Source: Mactra quadrangularis (Eukaryota > Mollusca > Bivalvia > Venerida > Mactridae). From it: a DNA stretch of 64,000 nt. The notes beneath the pieces were generated by a model. That model searched no databases and had not been told where the DNA came from. It saw nothing but the letters and a program-made list of their open reading frames with translations. The position numbers were made by a program, and so were the translations under genes. The stretch covers positions 30,468,011 to 30,532,010 of the forward strand of contig CM046297.1 in assembly GCA_025267735.1 (NCBI GenBank). Reading direction: 5' to 3'. Numbering within the stretch: position 1 is the first letter of the stretch; the number at the start of each line of letters is the position of its first letter. Positions 1 to 23,278 of the stretch are shown here, one piece after another.

Positions 1-329
1 TGGCCCTGGAAGTTCTTATTGCTAAAACATATTTTTTCAGGCTGGTATAGCTTTTTTCTAACAGTAAATCTTCCATGAGTACCCTTTGATCTGCTCAGTG
101 TATTCCAGAAGCTTTTAGAAATTCAATCTATTTATTCCAGAGTCTCTGAGAAGCTTTCATGATTTTTTCCCAAAGGTTATAAAAAAAGCTTTGGTTGTAT
201 TTTATGTATATGTACTTGGGGTCAGAGTGTTAATGTGAATTTTTAATGATTTGTAGAAAATAAATGTTGGGTTTCTTTACTCAATGTCTGTTAGTTATAC
301 TGTTGTGAAAGGTGATGTAAGGTAGATCA

Positions 330-737
330 TAGGGCTGTCACGATAGGCCAGAAGTATATTGCGATATACTGCAATACGCTGGCATCGTATTGCGATACAT
401 ACCACAATATATTTAGGGCTTTTAGATTTGTAGTGCCTCCGCTGTATATATGAAACATTGCAAATCTTACATGCAGCTTCTGATAGAATCTAGCCTTTTT
501 TAAGTATATACGGTCAGTTAGAACTGTGATGCGCCCCAGTCAGTTAAATTCTTGTAACTTAAGGTTAGATGGAATTAACAATGGAAAAAGTGTCCTTCGC
601 TACATTTTATTTTGGGAAAGGAAAAATTTTGCAATGAAATGAAAAATATGACCGAATGCCGGTAGGTTAAAATCCTACCGTGGTATGTATTGCAGCAGCT
701 GCTAATTGCAATATACCGGTATATTGTGACAGTTCGA
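330..737. mobile_element. hAT-type MITE with 8-bp target duplication
   Basis: A 408-bp non-coding element. Its ends are imperfect inverted repeats: TAGGGCTGTCACGATA on the left, and TCGAACTGTCACAATA read inward on the right. It is flanked by a perfect 8-bp direct repeat GTAGATCA at 322-329 and 738-745. The interior is rich in CGATAT/ATATTGCGATA motifs. An 8-bp duplication with short terminal inverted repeats is typical of hAT transposons. There is no transposase, so this is a non-autonomous copy. Confidence 0.8.
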
Positions 738-1263
738 GTAGATCAGCATTATTAAAACTCACTTGATATAGCTGGGAGTGGGTATTGCCACAGAAACAAG
801 CAGCAACTAGTGTGCTCCTCAACACCCACCACTCATTAAACAGAGCTGTGTTAGTTAAGGACAAGTTACTCGATTCCTCCGCATATACAGAACTTGATGA
901 TGTGATAGTAACCTGATCCAAGTTGAAGAAAAAATGTTACCTATTTATTAGATTCAAATAATTGACTAGTTTCATGTATGAAATCATGAGAACCTTCAAT
1001 ATCAACCATCCCCAGTATGAAGTCCCTATAAACAAACCTGGCATGTTGTTGAAAAAATCTTAATTGCCACATGTTAATTATTGATAAAAATTGGGAATGG
1101 CATATATATTCATAATTTAATAGCTTGTATTTGTTTTATAGACATTTTTATAATGGTTTGACATAATAACAAGTACAGTTTTTGTGAGGTTTTACTAATT
1201 GAAAGTTAGAGTGATTATAATTAGTGTTATAAATGGGTACATGGTAAGTAAAGATTGTTGATA

Positions 1264-2690
1264 CAGTGTTTATTCTAGGCCGCGGGATCGCGGGAATCCC
1301 CCACTTTGTGAGAAAATCCCCCACATATTTTGACGATGTGCGGGACAAATCCCCCACTTCAAATCATGTTGCAATAATTCAATGATTAGTCTTACCTTTT
1401 GTACCCATAAAACTTCGTATTTTCACGACGGAAAAATCGGGATTTTTTGCGTCCCGCTTTTGATATAAAGTGCAAAAACCAGTCAAATAATGTTTAAACT
1501 CACTGTAAATTTTGCCGTGCGTCCTATGCTAGAGACGCAAGCTTTTTACCGTGGACGCCGGTACATCCAGTTTGCCGTTTTAATGTGTAAACTCTTTTTC
1601 AAAAAGTAAAAGAAATGCTTATTCTTTAAAACTAATTTATTTTATCAAAAATCAACCTAATTATAATACCGAATTTGAATTGAGCAATTACTCAATTTTA
1701 CTTGCCAGGCAACACATGACATGATGTGTGAAAAACAATCGGCGAACAAAAAAGCCAAAAATGTTATTATACAAACATGACAAATGTCAATTGTTAAATC
1801 CTTTTGAAAGGATACGTGTTGGCAATTAATTATGAAGGTCAGGTGATAAAATTTAATTAGGACCTCGTAGTGGCAGTTTGAGTAAACTTAGTTGTGATTT
1901 TGACAGTGTAAATATTTAAAAATATCCATTGAATATCGTAATATTTATGGTCATATAATTCAATTTTAATCTGAATATGAACAAAGAAAACAACCGTCGT
2001 TAAAAAATCAATTTAAAGTGTGTCTAAGTCCTTTTGAACTGATAGTCGAGGCATAACAACTTCTTTGATGATTGCCGCCGACCTAAATTCGATAACGACG
2101 GACGATGTCTTTTTTATGGATTTTAGAGCTACGTGGTCGGTTATAAGTTAATTGACTAATAATTATTGATATTTTATCGTATGATTACGGGCCTTTGCAC
2201 ATGAACTTTCGATTTTACCGGAAAAATTGGCAATAAGTTTTTTCTTTCCGATTTTGCCGAAAAAATCAGCAAAAGGTGGGTTTTTTTCGCCGAAAACTCG
2301 GCCCATTCTCTCGATTTTGCGGAAAAAATCGGCAGACATATATAGAAAAAAAATATTTGTGTTGATTATTGACATGAACGGTGAATTAACGTTAATTTTT
2401 TTTTAATATTGTATGTAATGACCAAATTGTTGATTTAAAATTTAGATACATATATAGAGCTATCTATTAACAAACTTTGACGATTAAAAACATATTTTTG
2501 TTTTTTTTTCGTTCGTTAATTTTTCATAACTACAAATCAAACTTATTTCAAAAGCACTGAATGGAAAGTAATTTTAGTCAGTCATTTATCGCATTGCCTT
2601 ACATCCCCCATATTTTTTCAAAATCCCCCACATTTTTTCAAGAGGTGGGGGCAGATCCCCCACATTATTCAAATCCTAGAATAAACACTG
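1264..2690. mobile_element. 1.4-kb non-autonomous DNA transposon, CAGTG...CACTG ends
   Basis: The ends are a perfect 16-bp inverted repeat, CAGTGTTTATTCTAGG at 1264-1279 with its complement at 2675-2690. TTGATA occurs directly on both outer flanks. Near both ends lie several copies of an ATCCCCCAC motif, three at about 1295-1355 and about four at 2603-2665. A second motif, GATTTTGCCGAAAAAATC-like, repeats at 2208-2336. The CAGTG start and repeated subterminal motifs fit a hAT-like element, but the flanking repeat is 6 bp rather than 8, so the superfamily is uncertain. No transposase is visible. Confidence 0.65.
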
Positions 2691-5091
2691 TTGATATGTT
2701 GAGAACTTTAGTCTGGTTACTCTACAATAAACATTGTGTCACTTATATTGTTTCTCTTTTAACAATCTACAGGTCGTCCACGTAAACATTGAGTATATAT
2801 TAACACAGCCTATGTATGAACCTTGCAGAAAGTTTTTTCATTTTTTGGGTAGTACCAAATATTTGTACTCACTTTTCTCGTAGGGATCGCCAATATCCCA
2901 TTACTCGGATACTCGCGACAGCCGTATCATCAATTGATACAGTATTATCATGTTGTCAATGTAAACTACATCATACTTAAAATAATACAAATGTCACCCC
3001 CCCCCCCCCTCCAACTAAAAACAAAAATAAACAAAAAATATAACTCTTCAAAGAAAACAATCATATAGTAATACTGACTGATTGTAGTAGAGATATTATC
3101 TGACCTGAATTCATGGTCTTACAATTTTCATTTGTCATACAATCACCTATGTTAAATGTTCATTTAACCAGTTTCTATTTAGTTTATGTAATTTCCCCTC
3201 TTAGCGCCTCAGTGTCAGAATTATTTGCTGTTTATAAATGTCTTAACCCACTAGCACGCCCCATTATTTAATGACAGGTAAGTTGGAAGTGGCAGGTGTC
3301 ATGATGGATTAGTCCATTTTATACTTGTTTGTATAGGTAAGGTGGGTTAAACCATTTGTACTTGAAAACATATTACAGTGTGCATTGATGGAAAGTTATC
3401 GCATATTTTTGTTATCTGCGAGTTTGTAAAAACAATCCAATGCTGAACATAATCAATAGATATTTTAAAGCAAACTTTTAAACTTCAAACTTTAAAGTTG
3501 ACTGGTATATTTACCTATAAAAAGTAAATGGAAAGCTCTGTTTGTAGTTGAATACACTGAGTATCAAATTTACCTCCCTCATAAAGGTGTCTTGTATTTA
3601 ACTATGTCTACAAAACACGCTGTCAAGATTTTTTATCTGATAAACAAGCTACCTTATAGCTTGATTTCTATACATACCTGAAAAATGTGACACGACCCTC
3701 AATCTGTCAGAACCATTCAATTAACGCTTTGATTTTTACTCTGATAAGCAAATAATAAAGCTTTTTTGTGATAAAAATATAAATGATAATTTTTGCTTAA
3801 ATTGTTTACTCATGTGTAGAAATGCATTTTCCTACGCATGGAAGCTTTTGTTATAAAATGTTGACATTTGAATTTAACATTCAGTTACTCTAAATTTACC
3901 TCAATGTTGAGAGGTTTTGTCACAATGATATTACGTTTTTATATGACAATTTTAATATAAGGTGATTTTTAATCTACATTAGACAGTTAGCTGTGTAAAA
4001 TATTTGGATTTTAATTTACTGGTGGCTTTGATGTTTTGTTAAATTTTTGAAGATTTAAAACCACATATTTTTATAATGTGAAGTTAAAATGTATGATGTT
4101 TAATTTTAAAATCAGTTTAAGATGATAAATTTAGATTTAAAGGAGTGACTTGAACAACTCACTGATTTAATGTGTGCTTGTTTAATCAAGCATGAAAACA
4201 ATATACTGGATTGAGTGAAGTTTGTAACAGTGTGAAACTGGTGATTTAATTTAAACATTTGTAATTTGAGTAAACAGTGCTGGTCATTGTTTGCTTTATG
4301 TGTGATTGTTGAAACTACATCCAGTGATTAACTCAATTAATTTGAGTAAAAACTGTATTAACAGTCAAAACTGTGTATATATAACTGAGGGACTTTTTAT
4401 ACTGGACAAAAACACATTGTGTTGTTAGCAAATCAAGTGTGTTGTGATTTTTTTAGAAAGTTTTAGTTGAGACATAAAGAGGGAAAAACTTTCTACTATT
4501 ATAGAAGTGCAATAATCTTGGATATAATTAATTTAATAATTTGAAACCAAGGAAGATTTGAATGTTGAGTTTGTTTTATAATAGTGTCATAATGTAAGTC
4601 ACACAGTTTTATTTATCATTTCATTTATTTTGTTAAAAATACTGGATTTTAATAGTGTTGTATGAATATCATTACTGCTTGCTTGAAAATGTCTGCTGTT
4701 ATTTTTATTAGAGATATTGTAGTTTATAATAGGGTTCTAAGGTAAAGAGACAACCGTTAGAGAAATTTTAAACTAAGTGTGATTTGGGGGGATGATTGTT
4801 TAAATGTCAAGTCTCTTATTTTAACCTTGGGGCATTTAAAATTGAGGTACATTTTGTTATACTGACTTGTCTGTAGGACATGTGATAATTAATTAATTAA
4901 ATCAATTAGTGACAGTTTATTAATTAGACAATATATCACTGATAATTGGTTTATGATATTGACATCACTATTTGACACATAGTTGATGACACTCATGGTA
5001 TGTTTTACCATCTTGTTGGATATTTATCATATTTTATCTTAAATAGTCAAGAATGTTGATTTACTAAAACATTCAAGTTAGATTTATCAAT
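2691..5091. other. Non-coding stretch, upstream flank or 5' intron
   Basis: AT-rich sequence with a C-homopolymer near 2997-3009 and no open frame resembling a known protein. It may be upstream of beta-catenin or part of an intron following an untranslated first exon, which I could not locate. Confidence 0.5.
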
Positions 5092-5258
5092 TTCGAGTCT
5101 GCTTCCTGGCCCCCCAGTACTGAGCTTGTATAATAAAGTTTCTTGCTCAAGGAAACAACTAAGTAGGTTTTGAATGAGGTAAGAATCAATGCTGAGCTGG
5201 CTATCCAATGATTACCAGTACAACATCATAAACGCTTGGCCATGCCCGCTCAGTTCAA
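5092..5258 (-). mobile_element. SINE family D, partial copy
   Basis: Minus-strand copy of a tRNA-derived SINE. Shared landmarks are TTTCTTGCTCAAGGAAACAA, the GAGTCTGCTTCCTGGCC segment and a CCAATGATTACCAGT segment. Related copies lie at 14326-14437, 21546-21730, 56915-57090 and 63876-64000. Confidence 0.65.
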
Positions 5259-5694
5259 TGTTAATTACTAAACTATAAGTGATGTTGTTGAAAATATAAC
5301 ATCAGTGACATGTATTCTAGATGGAAGTTATAAATCTTCTAATGTAATTAGTCTGCACTCAGTTTTATTACTTTGATTGCTCTCCACATGTTGGTTGGTT
5401 GGTTGTAGTGTTGCTGTGAGCATTGGTAATCAATATTGTAAAGTTAACTCGGTGTAACATTATATAGAAATAGGCATTTAGTTAAAAAATATTAGTTTTA
5501 CTGTCATAGTTTACATGTAGTAGTAAATAGTTTGATATAGTGATGGTAAACAGTGTATGTAATCAATTTATGTAGGTTTGTTACACTTCTATTGAAATAT
5601 CATTTGATTTCTTCAGTTAGTATTTTCATTATTGATAGTACATGTATTTCATGTTATCCAACAACAATTATAACAAGATTTTCAGAAACAAGCT

Positions 5695-5962
5695 TATTAT
5701 ACCCCCGCTTCGAAGAAGAGGGGGGTGTACTGTTTTACCCTTGTCTGTGCGTGTGTGCGTCCGTCCGTCCGTTACAAAATTTCCGTCGCAGTTTTTTCAG
5801 CAACTATAACATGTAGCAGCCTAATACTTTGAATATTGCTTCATCCCATAGTCCCATGTGGTGTAAAGCGATTTCATGCTCCTTGCTCATCTACTTCCTG
5901 TTTGTCGTATATTTTTAGATTTTTGCGGGGGTATCACTAGTGAGCATTAGCTCACAGATTTA
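5695..5962 (+). repeat. Interspersed repeat with ACCCCCGCTTCG head
   Basis: Begins TATACCCCCGCTTCGAAG with an adjacent GGGGGGTGTAC, followed by a CCGTCCGTCCG tract, and closes with TTTTTGCGGGGGTATCACTAG. I recognise the style as a widespread molluscan repeat, but only this copy is present here, so the call is from general familiarity. Confidence 0.5.
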
Positions 5963-6069
5963 CTTGTTTATTTTGTGATCTGTCATTTTCAAACTTTCAT
6001 TTTTGGATTTTCAAGTTCTGGCTAATGTCTATCCTTATATTTTCATTGTCTGTTAATGACTTGAGTTAC

Positions 6070-6591
6070 CAATCTCTCATACAGAGTTGTCGATCCTTAC
6101 AGTGATCTATATCTCTGTAAACGTCTCGGGTTTTACAAGATTCTTGTAAAATAGTAATATAATTTAGATTTTGTATCTAAAGCGTAATTCGTCTTTTATA
6201 TATATTATCTCAATTTTTTACGTGAAATATAATTTTATTACAGGCGAAATCCAATTTTTAAAGAGTTATATTTACAAGAACTATTTTCTTGTGAAACGTC
6301 TTCCTATTCTGAGTAATTTGGCTTTTTACTCATCCGCAAAAAATGTCAACAATAGATGATATTGCAAAAAATTATGACATAAATTTAGTGCTAAAGGACT
6401 GTCAACGACAAGCCTTTGAACATCTACAAGACAATAAAGCTGATCTGTTATTTAGTTTGTCTGTTGCGTTTGGACAAAATTCAAAAATTGTCACATGATC
6501 GTTTTAAACGATCACGTGTTTGGGACTACTTTCGAGACGTTAACAGAGATAAAGATCACTGTAAGGATAGACAACTCTGTATGAGAGATTG
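6070..6591. mobile_element. Inverted-repeat element carrying a helicase-like peptide fragment
   Basis: Left arm 6070-6128 and right arm 6533-6591 are inverted copies, about 59 bp with only a few mismatches. The left arm starts CAATCTCTCATACAGAGTTG. Between the arms a plus-strand frame starts at 6344 with ATG and reads MSTIDDIAKNYDINLVLKDC, then a stretch containing QAFEHLQDNKADLLF, before the frame breaks. The KDCQRQAFEHLQ...DLLFSLSVAFG pattern resembles the start of RecQ-type helicase domains, but the ATP-binding motif is missing. A shorter palindrome, ATCGTTTTAAACGAT, lies at about 6498-6512. Confidence 0.5.
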
Positions 6592-6603
6592 TCGAGTTAC
6601 TTG

Positions 6604-7024
6604 TAAGAAAACTTGTTGCACTCATATTTTATGTCAACACTTAGCATTGAAAATAAAGTACCAGAAACATTAGTTTATTTCATTGTAACCTATATTTAAT
6701 GGGTGCAGGAAATAACAAGAGTGGTTGGTAGTATTGTGAGTACATGTATTTTAGTTATAACAGTGTTACATGGGAGTTGTTGGTTAAATAAGTGGAGTGT
6801 ATGGACCCTAAATATTATGAAATATTTGTGATAGTGGTTAGTTTATTTCTTATGTTGTTTTGTAATGATTTTATATTAGCTGAAACAACACTATTTTATA
6901 TGGTTGTTGTTTGTGGAGATGTGTTGTGTATTGAAGTTTTAGTTGAGAAAATGTCAATATCATGAAATATAAGTTAATGGATTTTATGTAATGGATTTAT
7001 GAGACAGAGAAATGGATTTTAGTT
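6604..7024. other. Non-coding stretch, nothing recognised
   Basis: AT-rich sequence without recognisable coding, repeat or RNA features. Confidence 0.4.
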
Positions 7025-7120
7025 GTGTACATGGGTGAAAGTTTTCAGTATTTAAGTCATGTACATGGGTGAAAGTTTTCAGTATTATTACTGAGTTCAG
7101 TATTTTGAGATTAAATTACT
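7025..7120 (+). mobile_element. GGGTGAAAG-type MITE, rearranged copy
   Basis: TACATGGGTGAAAGTTTTCA occurs twice 44 bp apart, followed by the ATTACTGAGTTCAGTATTTT core. Three more copies of this family lie within the beta-catenin introns. Confidence 0.6.
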
Positions 7121-8167
7121 CTCTATGTATTTGATATTAACTCTGACCAATCGAAATGTAAGCCAGTGTTCTCAGTAAGATTTTGTAGAATAGGCTCAAA
7201 TAGAAAAGTGATAGACTTTCTAGGGGGTCGGGGGGGGGGGCAATTTCTTTCTTTCTTTTTTATTTTTTTTTCCAATTTTAACAGGCAACATTTTAGTCTC
7301 TCTACCCACCCCTTGGGTTGGTGGCCAGTTCCTAATGAGAACACTGTAAGCAAACAAGTAAAAGTTAAATGTTAGTACATGATTGTATAATAATACTTAA
7401 AATGGCATGATAACTATGTTAATAGGTTAAAGTGTTGTATCATACCTCTGTAAATGTTTTATCCATGACTTATCTATGACATGGCTTGTTATTTTAGATA
7501 TACTGTCTACAATCATAGTGTATGAATGTATTTTAGTCAGTTATAGTCATGTAATTTAACCCATATAAATATATTCGTCATGTAATGTTCAATCTAGTGG
7601 TTATAATACACTGTTATTTATTACTTGATTTTACAATTTTAGTGGTTTTTTGTAACTTGTGTTAACAACAAATTTTATGAATATTATATAAAATACTTAG
7701 AGGTTATTGAGTGCATGTTCAGGGTTAAAACAGGGTGTGGAATGATGGCATTTATCTCAACATGTGCTGGGTAACTGGAAATTGATAGTCATATTAATAT
7801 TAAGTTAAAACTTTCATAGTTAGAAGTTTTTGGGGTAATATTGAAATTACTGTTGTGTTTTGTATTTGGCAGAATTGGCTTTGTAAACTTCATGTCTTGT
7901 ATAAAGAAACTTACAACTCGCCCAAACCAAGACAATGGTGTCTATCTTATCTAGTCCATTTTTTCTAAACTATCAAAGTTTGAATAATTTCTTGGTGATT
8001 GAATACACACTTAATTGCAATATCACGAATGTTAGACAAAAAACACATATTTACCGTGAAATTAGTCATGTTTTGACAGTTAAGAAAAACCAACTATATA
8101 AAACTTGTTGTTAAAATATAACTATAAATACCCAATGTTTATATATGTATTATTTGTCTATTTACAG
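7121..8167. other. Non-coding, probable end of 5' untranslated intron of beta-catenin
   Basis: Ends in an acceptor (TTTACAG) at 8167. Contains a G-homopolymer and T-rich tract at 7225-7270. No exon recognised. Confidence 0.5.
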
Positions 8168-8182
8168 AGCCTGTGAGCAAAC

Positions 8183-18940
<10,758 letters not shown>

Positions 18941-19542
18941 ACTTTCTCAATGAGTTTTTTTTATATCAAAAATAACTTTTTTTATGTGAAAGTGTTTTTA
19001 TGTAACAAAAAAAAAACTGAAGGAAAGACAAATATGTGTGCAGCTTTCGACCCAATTGTTTTGAAAGTTTGGATTTAAGTGACTCAAATTCTAATTTGAT
19101 TTATTTCGCAAACATTCTACAGTGGTGGTAGGAGACAGTCTTGATGGAGCAAATTTTATGTTGAAACACCTGCACCAATATCACCTAGATATTCTAAAAT
19201 TCTGAAACATAGAATTTGGAAAAATTAAAGATGTCAGAAAAAATTGGATTTTCAAAGTTTAAAAATAAAGTTTAAACTGTGTTGATATTGTAAACGTTGT
19301 TAGATGCCTTTGTATGTCTTATCATTTACATATCTTTTATAATTGGAATATTATAACACTTTAAGAAGAAAGACAGGACAACATCCAACAAATTGTGTTG
19401 CACCATATTGCCTTGTTCTTATACATTTTAACCATTTTAATGAGATAGCCTCCCACCAATCAAATTTTAACAACATGCCTGGGTATTTTTTCCCTCCACA
19501 AAACCACCCATACAACAAATTATTAGCAACATGGATAAGGAT

Positions 19543-19670
19543 TTGAACCAAGAAATTGAGTAAAACTTGTATTTAAACCAAAAATGGAGTAAGATTTGTG
19601 TTTGAACCAAAAGTGGAGTAACAACTGTATTTGAAACAAAAAATGGAGTAAAAATTGTATTTGAACAACT
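19543..19670 (+). repeat. 32-bp tandem repeat in beta-catenin 3'UTR
   Basis: Four imperfect copies of a unit like TTTGAACCAAAAATGGAGTA, spaced about 32 bp apart, each containing TGGAGTAA or TTGAGTAA followed by TTGTATTTGAAC. Confidence 0.75.
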
Positions 19671-21471
19671 TATGTTCTTTTCTATTAGTGGGTGGGGTAA
19701 GATTTATTACCTTGTATTCCATTTTACATGATTAGGTGGGATAAAGGCTATCAAGTTAAAGGAAAGATAGTTGATATCACTTTTTTGTACATAATATTTT
19801 ATCATCAGTGTATTTATAAAGGGAGCAATATTATAATATAAAAACTATGTTTGATACATTGTGTTCAAACTGATCATTTATCACTGTCAGTTTGACATGC
19901 TGCATTTATATATATATCCTTGATTTTATCTTCATTTCTCATCTTCTAATACATTCTAGAACCAGGACAGACATTTGGGCATTATCAGTTTTCATTTTAT
20001 TATAAAAACCTTTTCATCTTTGTTTAGGAAAACATTTTGGTAGTTTAAATATTAAAATAAACCTTGTGTTAATGCCCATATTTCAGAATTTTTGACTTTA
20101 ATAAAAAGTTAAGATCATAAATAAATAGACATGATGATCAACATATTTGCTTTTGAAACTGTGAAAGTTTTTTGTTTAAATTTATATGTATTAAATCATT
20201 TTATTCACTGAAACATAAGATTTATACAGGAAAATTTGTGCCTCTTAATTTTGCATTTCATAATGATTTTGTTCATTATTGTAAATATGTTATTTTTTGT
20301 CATCAAACATGCAAAATTAATTGGATGTTTCAAAGCAAGAGTTGGTCATCATTTATTCAAAATTGAATTTAGAAACTAAAAATTTCAACTACAGACTGCA
20401 AAATGATTTTTGTATCTTTTTCATTGATTTATCATTACTATTTTTAATCATGTATCGTCATATTTTAATTCTGAAAAATTTAAAAATTATTTTTATATTT
20501 TATCATTGCTAGCCACGTATTTATACCATCCATTTGTAAATAGATACTTGACCCAAATTAGTCTGTAGGATTTTGTTCTATTTTGAATGGAATTTTACCC
20601 AATTATGATGTTTTATTCTTGCATTTTAGGCAGTTTCATTTATTTGCCATAAAGGAACTGAAAGAAAGTACTTGTAGCTTTTTGGCCCTTTTTTAGAATG
20701 ATTGGGTTGGGTTAGTTATATACTTAGCTATAGAATAGTAAATGGAAAAATAAATAATATTCTGATAAAAGTTTCTGGTGAAATCTTGTCCCCTATGATG
20801 TAAATATTTACCCTTTAGAAAAGTTTGACTGTTAACTTGATGTAAAGTTTGACTTCATATATTGGTTGTATCAGAACTAGAACCTGTCATAATGTAATCT
20901 AAGGTTGTATTGAAAACTTATTCATATTTTTATAAAAAATTTGTTTAAAGGTTAAAATAGATCTGACTTATTGATCAATAGATAGGTTGTGGAAGAAACT
21001 TTCATCTGGCATAGTTAGCAAAATTTACATGCTGTACAGAAAATTTGATTTTTAACTTTTTATATTGTTTTTATCTCCTTTTATTTTAATATGAATCAAA
21101 CAAGAATATATGAAATATGTTTTTATCAAGTCATCATTTTTTTGTACATCAATGTCGTTAAGATAAACAATAAATTGGTAAGTCCCAATTGCTTGAACCA
21201 ATTTATTCATTTAACATCTACATAATTGTAATTAATATATTTGGCTGCATAAAAACTAAAAAGCAAAACATACTTAAATTTGGAACAAGAACAGCTTTTG
21301 ATGTAATTAGAATTCAATTAATGTGAAGACCATATTTCGTAAAATATCTTAATAATATGTAGCTTATGGATACTGCCTTTATAAATGTATACATAGATTT
21401 TGTAGACCAAAATATTTTGAATTTCATGTGTTTGTCATTTTTATTTTTGAAACAAATGTAATTACTTTGGA

Positions 21472-21477
21472 AATAAA
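21472..21477 (+). terminator. Candidate polyadenylation signal of beta-catenin
   Basis: AATAAA followed within 30 bp by a GT/T-rich segment. Other AATAAA hexamers upstream could give shorter transcripts. Confidence 0.5.
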
Positions 21478-21545
21478 AATGGCTTTTGTAGAAGAGTGTT
21501 GTAGTTTTTATCTATAATAAGTAACTTATATATATACAAACATAT

Positions 21546-21730
21546 GCGTGGCTTAGGACTGGTTGGACTGGTAATCATTGGATATCCAGCTCCGCGTTGG
21601 TTCGAATCCCATATTAAACCTAACGCATTGTTTCCTTGAGCAAGAAACTTGATCCTTCTAGGTCAGGAAGCGGGCTTGAAATTGATAAATCTTGTAAGAA
21701 CTTGTTTCACAATTGAGCTGAAATAAATTG
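21546..21730 (+). mobile_element. SINE family D, near full length
   Basis: The tRNA-like head runs from GCGTGGCTTAGGACTGG, with a B box GGTTCGAATCCC. The body has TTGTTTCCTTGAGCAAGAAA and CAGGAAGCGGGCTTGAAAT, and the tail AACTTGTTTCACAATTGAGC precedes AAATAAATTGG. It sits just past the predicted end of beta-catenin. Confidence 0.75.
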
Positions 21731-22234
21731 GTACACTAATTGTTTAACATAGTGAAGCACTAGGGCTTTCATAATTGCTACAGGTCGCCCACGTAAACAT
21801 TGCCTATATAAACATAGCCTGTTTCATTACACACTAATATTTAGGGATGAATTATTTTTACAATTTTATATTTTTGTTAGTTATCACTTATTTAAAACAA
21901 ACATATCTTGATATAAATTTACAATGTGCTAATACGTTATTTAAAATGAATAATAAATGTCAAAGTGGTATGTTTAAATAAGTAAATGCTGTTCATGCAT
22001 CTGCTTATCCACCTATTTAGTGGGCAAGTCCATTGTTTAAAGTACAAAAACACGCATGACCTAGAATACGACCTGTAAATGCTTGAGATCATGTCAGTCG
22101 ACAACAAAGAGATTAATCCATGTAAAAGTTTTACTATCAAGTTATATCACAAGACACATGTGTTAAACTTGAATAATTATGTGACATTTCCACGGTTTGA
22201 TGTCAACAATACATATATGTCATACAATATACAA

Positions 22235-22672
22235 AGGACTGTGGTCAGTATACTGGATTTCAAGTAAAGCTTTGTACTTGGGTACAGTGGTCAGTATACT
22301 GGATTTCAAGTACAGCTTTGTACTTGGGTACAGTGGTCAGTATACTGGATTTCAAGTACAGTTTTGTACTTGGGTACAGTGGTCAATATAATGGAATTCA
22401 AGTACAGTTTTGTACTTGGGTACAGTGGTCAGTATAATGGAATCAAGTACAGCTTTGTCAAAGGTACAGTGGTCAGTATAATGGAATTCAAGTACAGCTT
22501 TGTTAAAGGTACAGTGGTCAGTATAATGGAATTCAAGTACAGCTTTGTACATATGAACAGTAGTCAGTATAATGGAATTCAAGTACAGCTTTGTACATAG
22601 TTTCAGTGGTCAGTATAAAGACAGCTTTGTACATAGGTACAGTGGTCAGTATTCTGGAATTCAAATTGAGCT
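22235..22672 (+). repeat. Minisatellite, about 40-47 bp unit
   Basis: About ten imperfect copies of GGTACAGTGGTCAGTATAAT followed by GGAATTCAAGTACAGCTTTG. Unit length varies because some copies carry TACTTG and others CAAA or CATA linkers. Open frames on both strands here are a by-product of the repeat. Confidence 0.85.
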
Positions 22673-22887
22673 CACTATTTTTAAATTCTTGGTCATAGAA
22701 GACCATGTTTGCTGGCGTGAAACAACAAACAAAACACCACTATTTAGATTTCATCAAAGTCATCAACTCTGAAAAGGAATATTACTGTTTGTATACAATA
22801 GCTGATAGTACCAATCATTGGTAATAAGTAAATTTTTAAACTTAGCACATCAATATAACAAAAGAATAGTATAATTATCAAAATAGG

Positions 22888-23278
22888 GATTAATTCTTTA
22901 TTCAGGTCCCTGGACCACTCGCCTGAGACCTATTTTTATCCCTGGGGCATAATTAGAACAATCTTTGTAGAGAACCTCAATAATTATGATACTACATGCC
23001 AAATATCGAAGCTCTATGTCTTTAAGTTTTGGAGAAGAATGTTTTTTCAACATTTCCTTATTATATCTGTTGACCCCTTGGAAAGGGCCAATGTTAACCC
23101 CAGAGGCAATATTTAGCCAGTCTTTGTAAAGCACCTAGTGATGCTACATGCCAAATTTAATAACTGTGGACTTCATTGTTTTTGACAAAAAGAGTTTAGG
23201 AAATTATTGACGACAAAAGGACGCTCACACTTATGCACATTGGTCAGCCCCCCTACAATAGCTCACTTAAGTCTTACT
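22888..23278 (+). repeat. Interspersed repeat with ATGCTACATGCCAAAT motif
   Basis: The segments TACTACATGCCAAATATCGA and TGCTACATGCCAAATTTAAT occur about 140 bp apart, each preceded by an AACAATCTTTGTAGAGAACC-like or CCAGTCTTTGTAAAGCACC-like stretch, so the element has an internal duplication. It ends with GGACGCTCACACTTATGCAC and TAGCTCACTTAAG. The style is familiar from bivalve and gastropod genomes. Confidence 0.55.

Larger units (their letters stand above)
18941..21500 (+). other. Beta-catenin 3' untranslated region (predicted)
   Basis: About 2.5 kb of AT-rich sequence after the stop codon without introns or other genes, consistent with the long 3'UTR usual for this gene. It contains a four-copy 32-bp tandem repeat at 19543-19670. 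An AATAAA at 21472-21477 followed by a GT-rich stretch (GAAGAGTGTTGTAG) is the best polyadenylation signal. The end is predicted, not demonstrated. Confidence 0.55.

Noticed and set aside
22197..22600. Frames with recurring YSGQY or MEFKYSFV
   Set aside because: Translated minisatellite, open on both strands.
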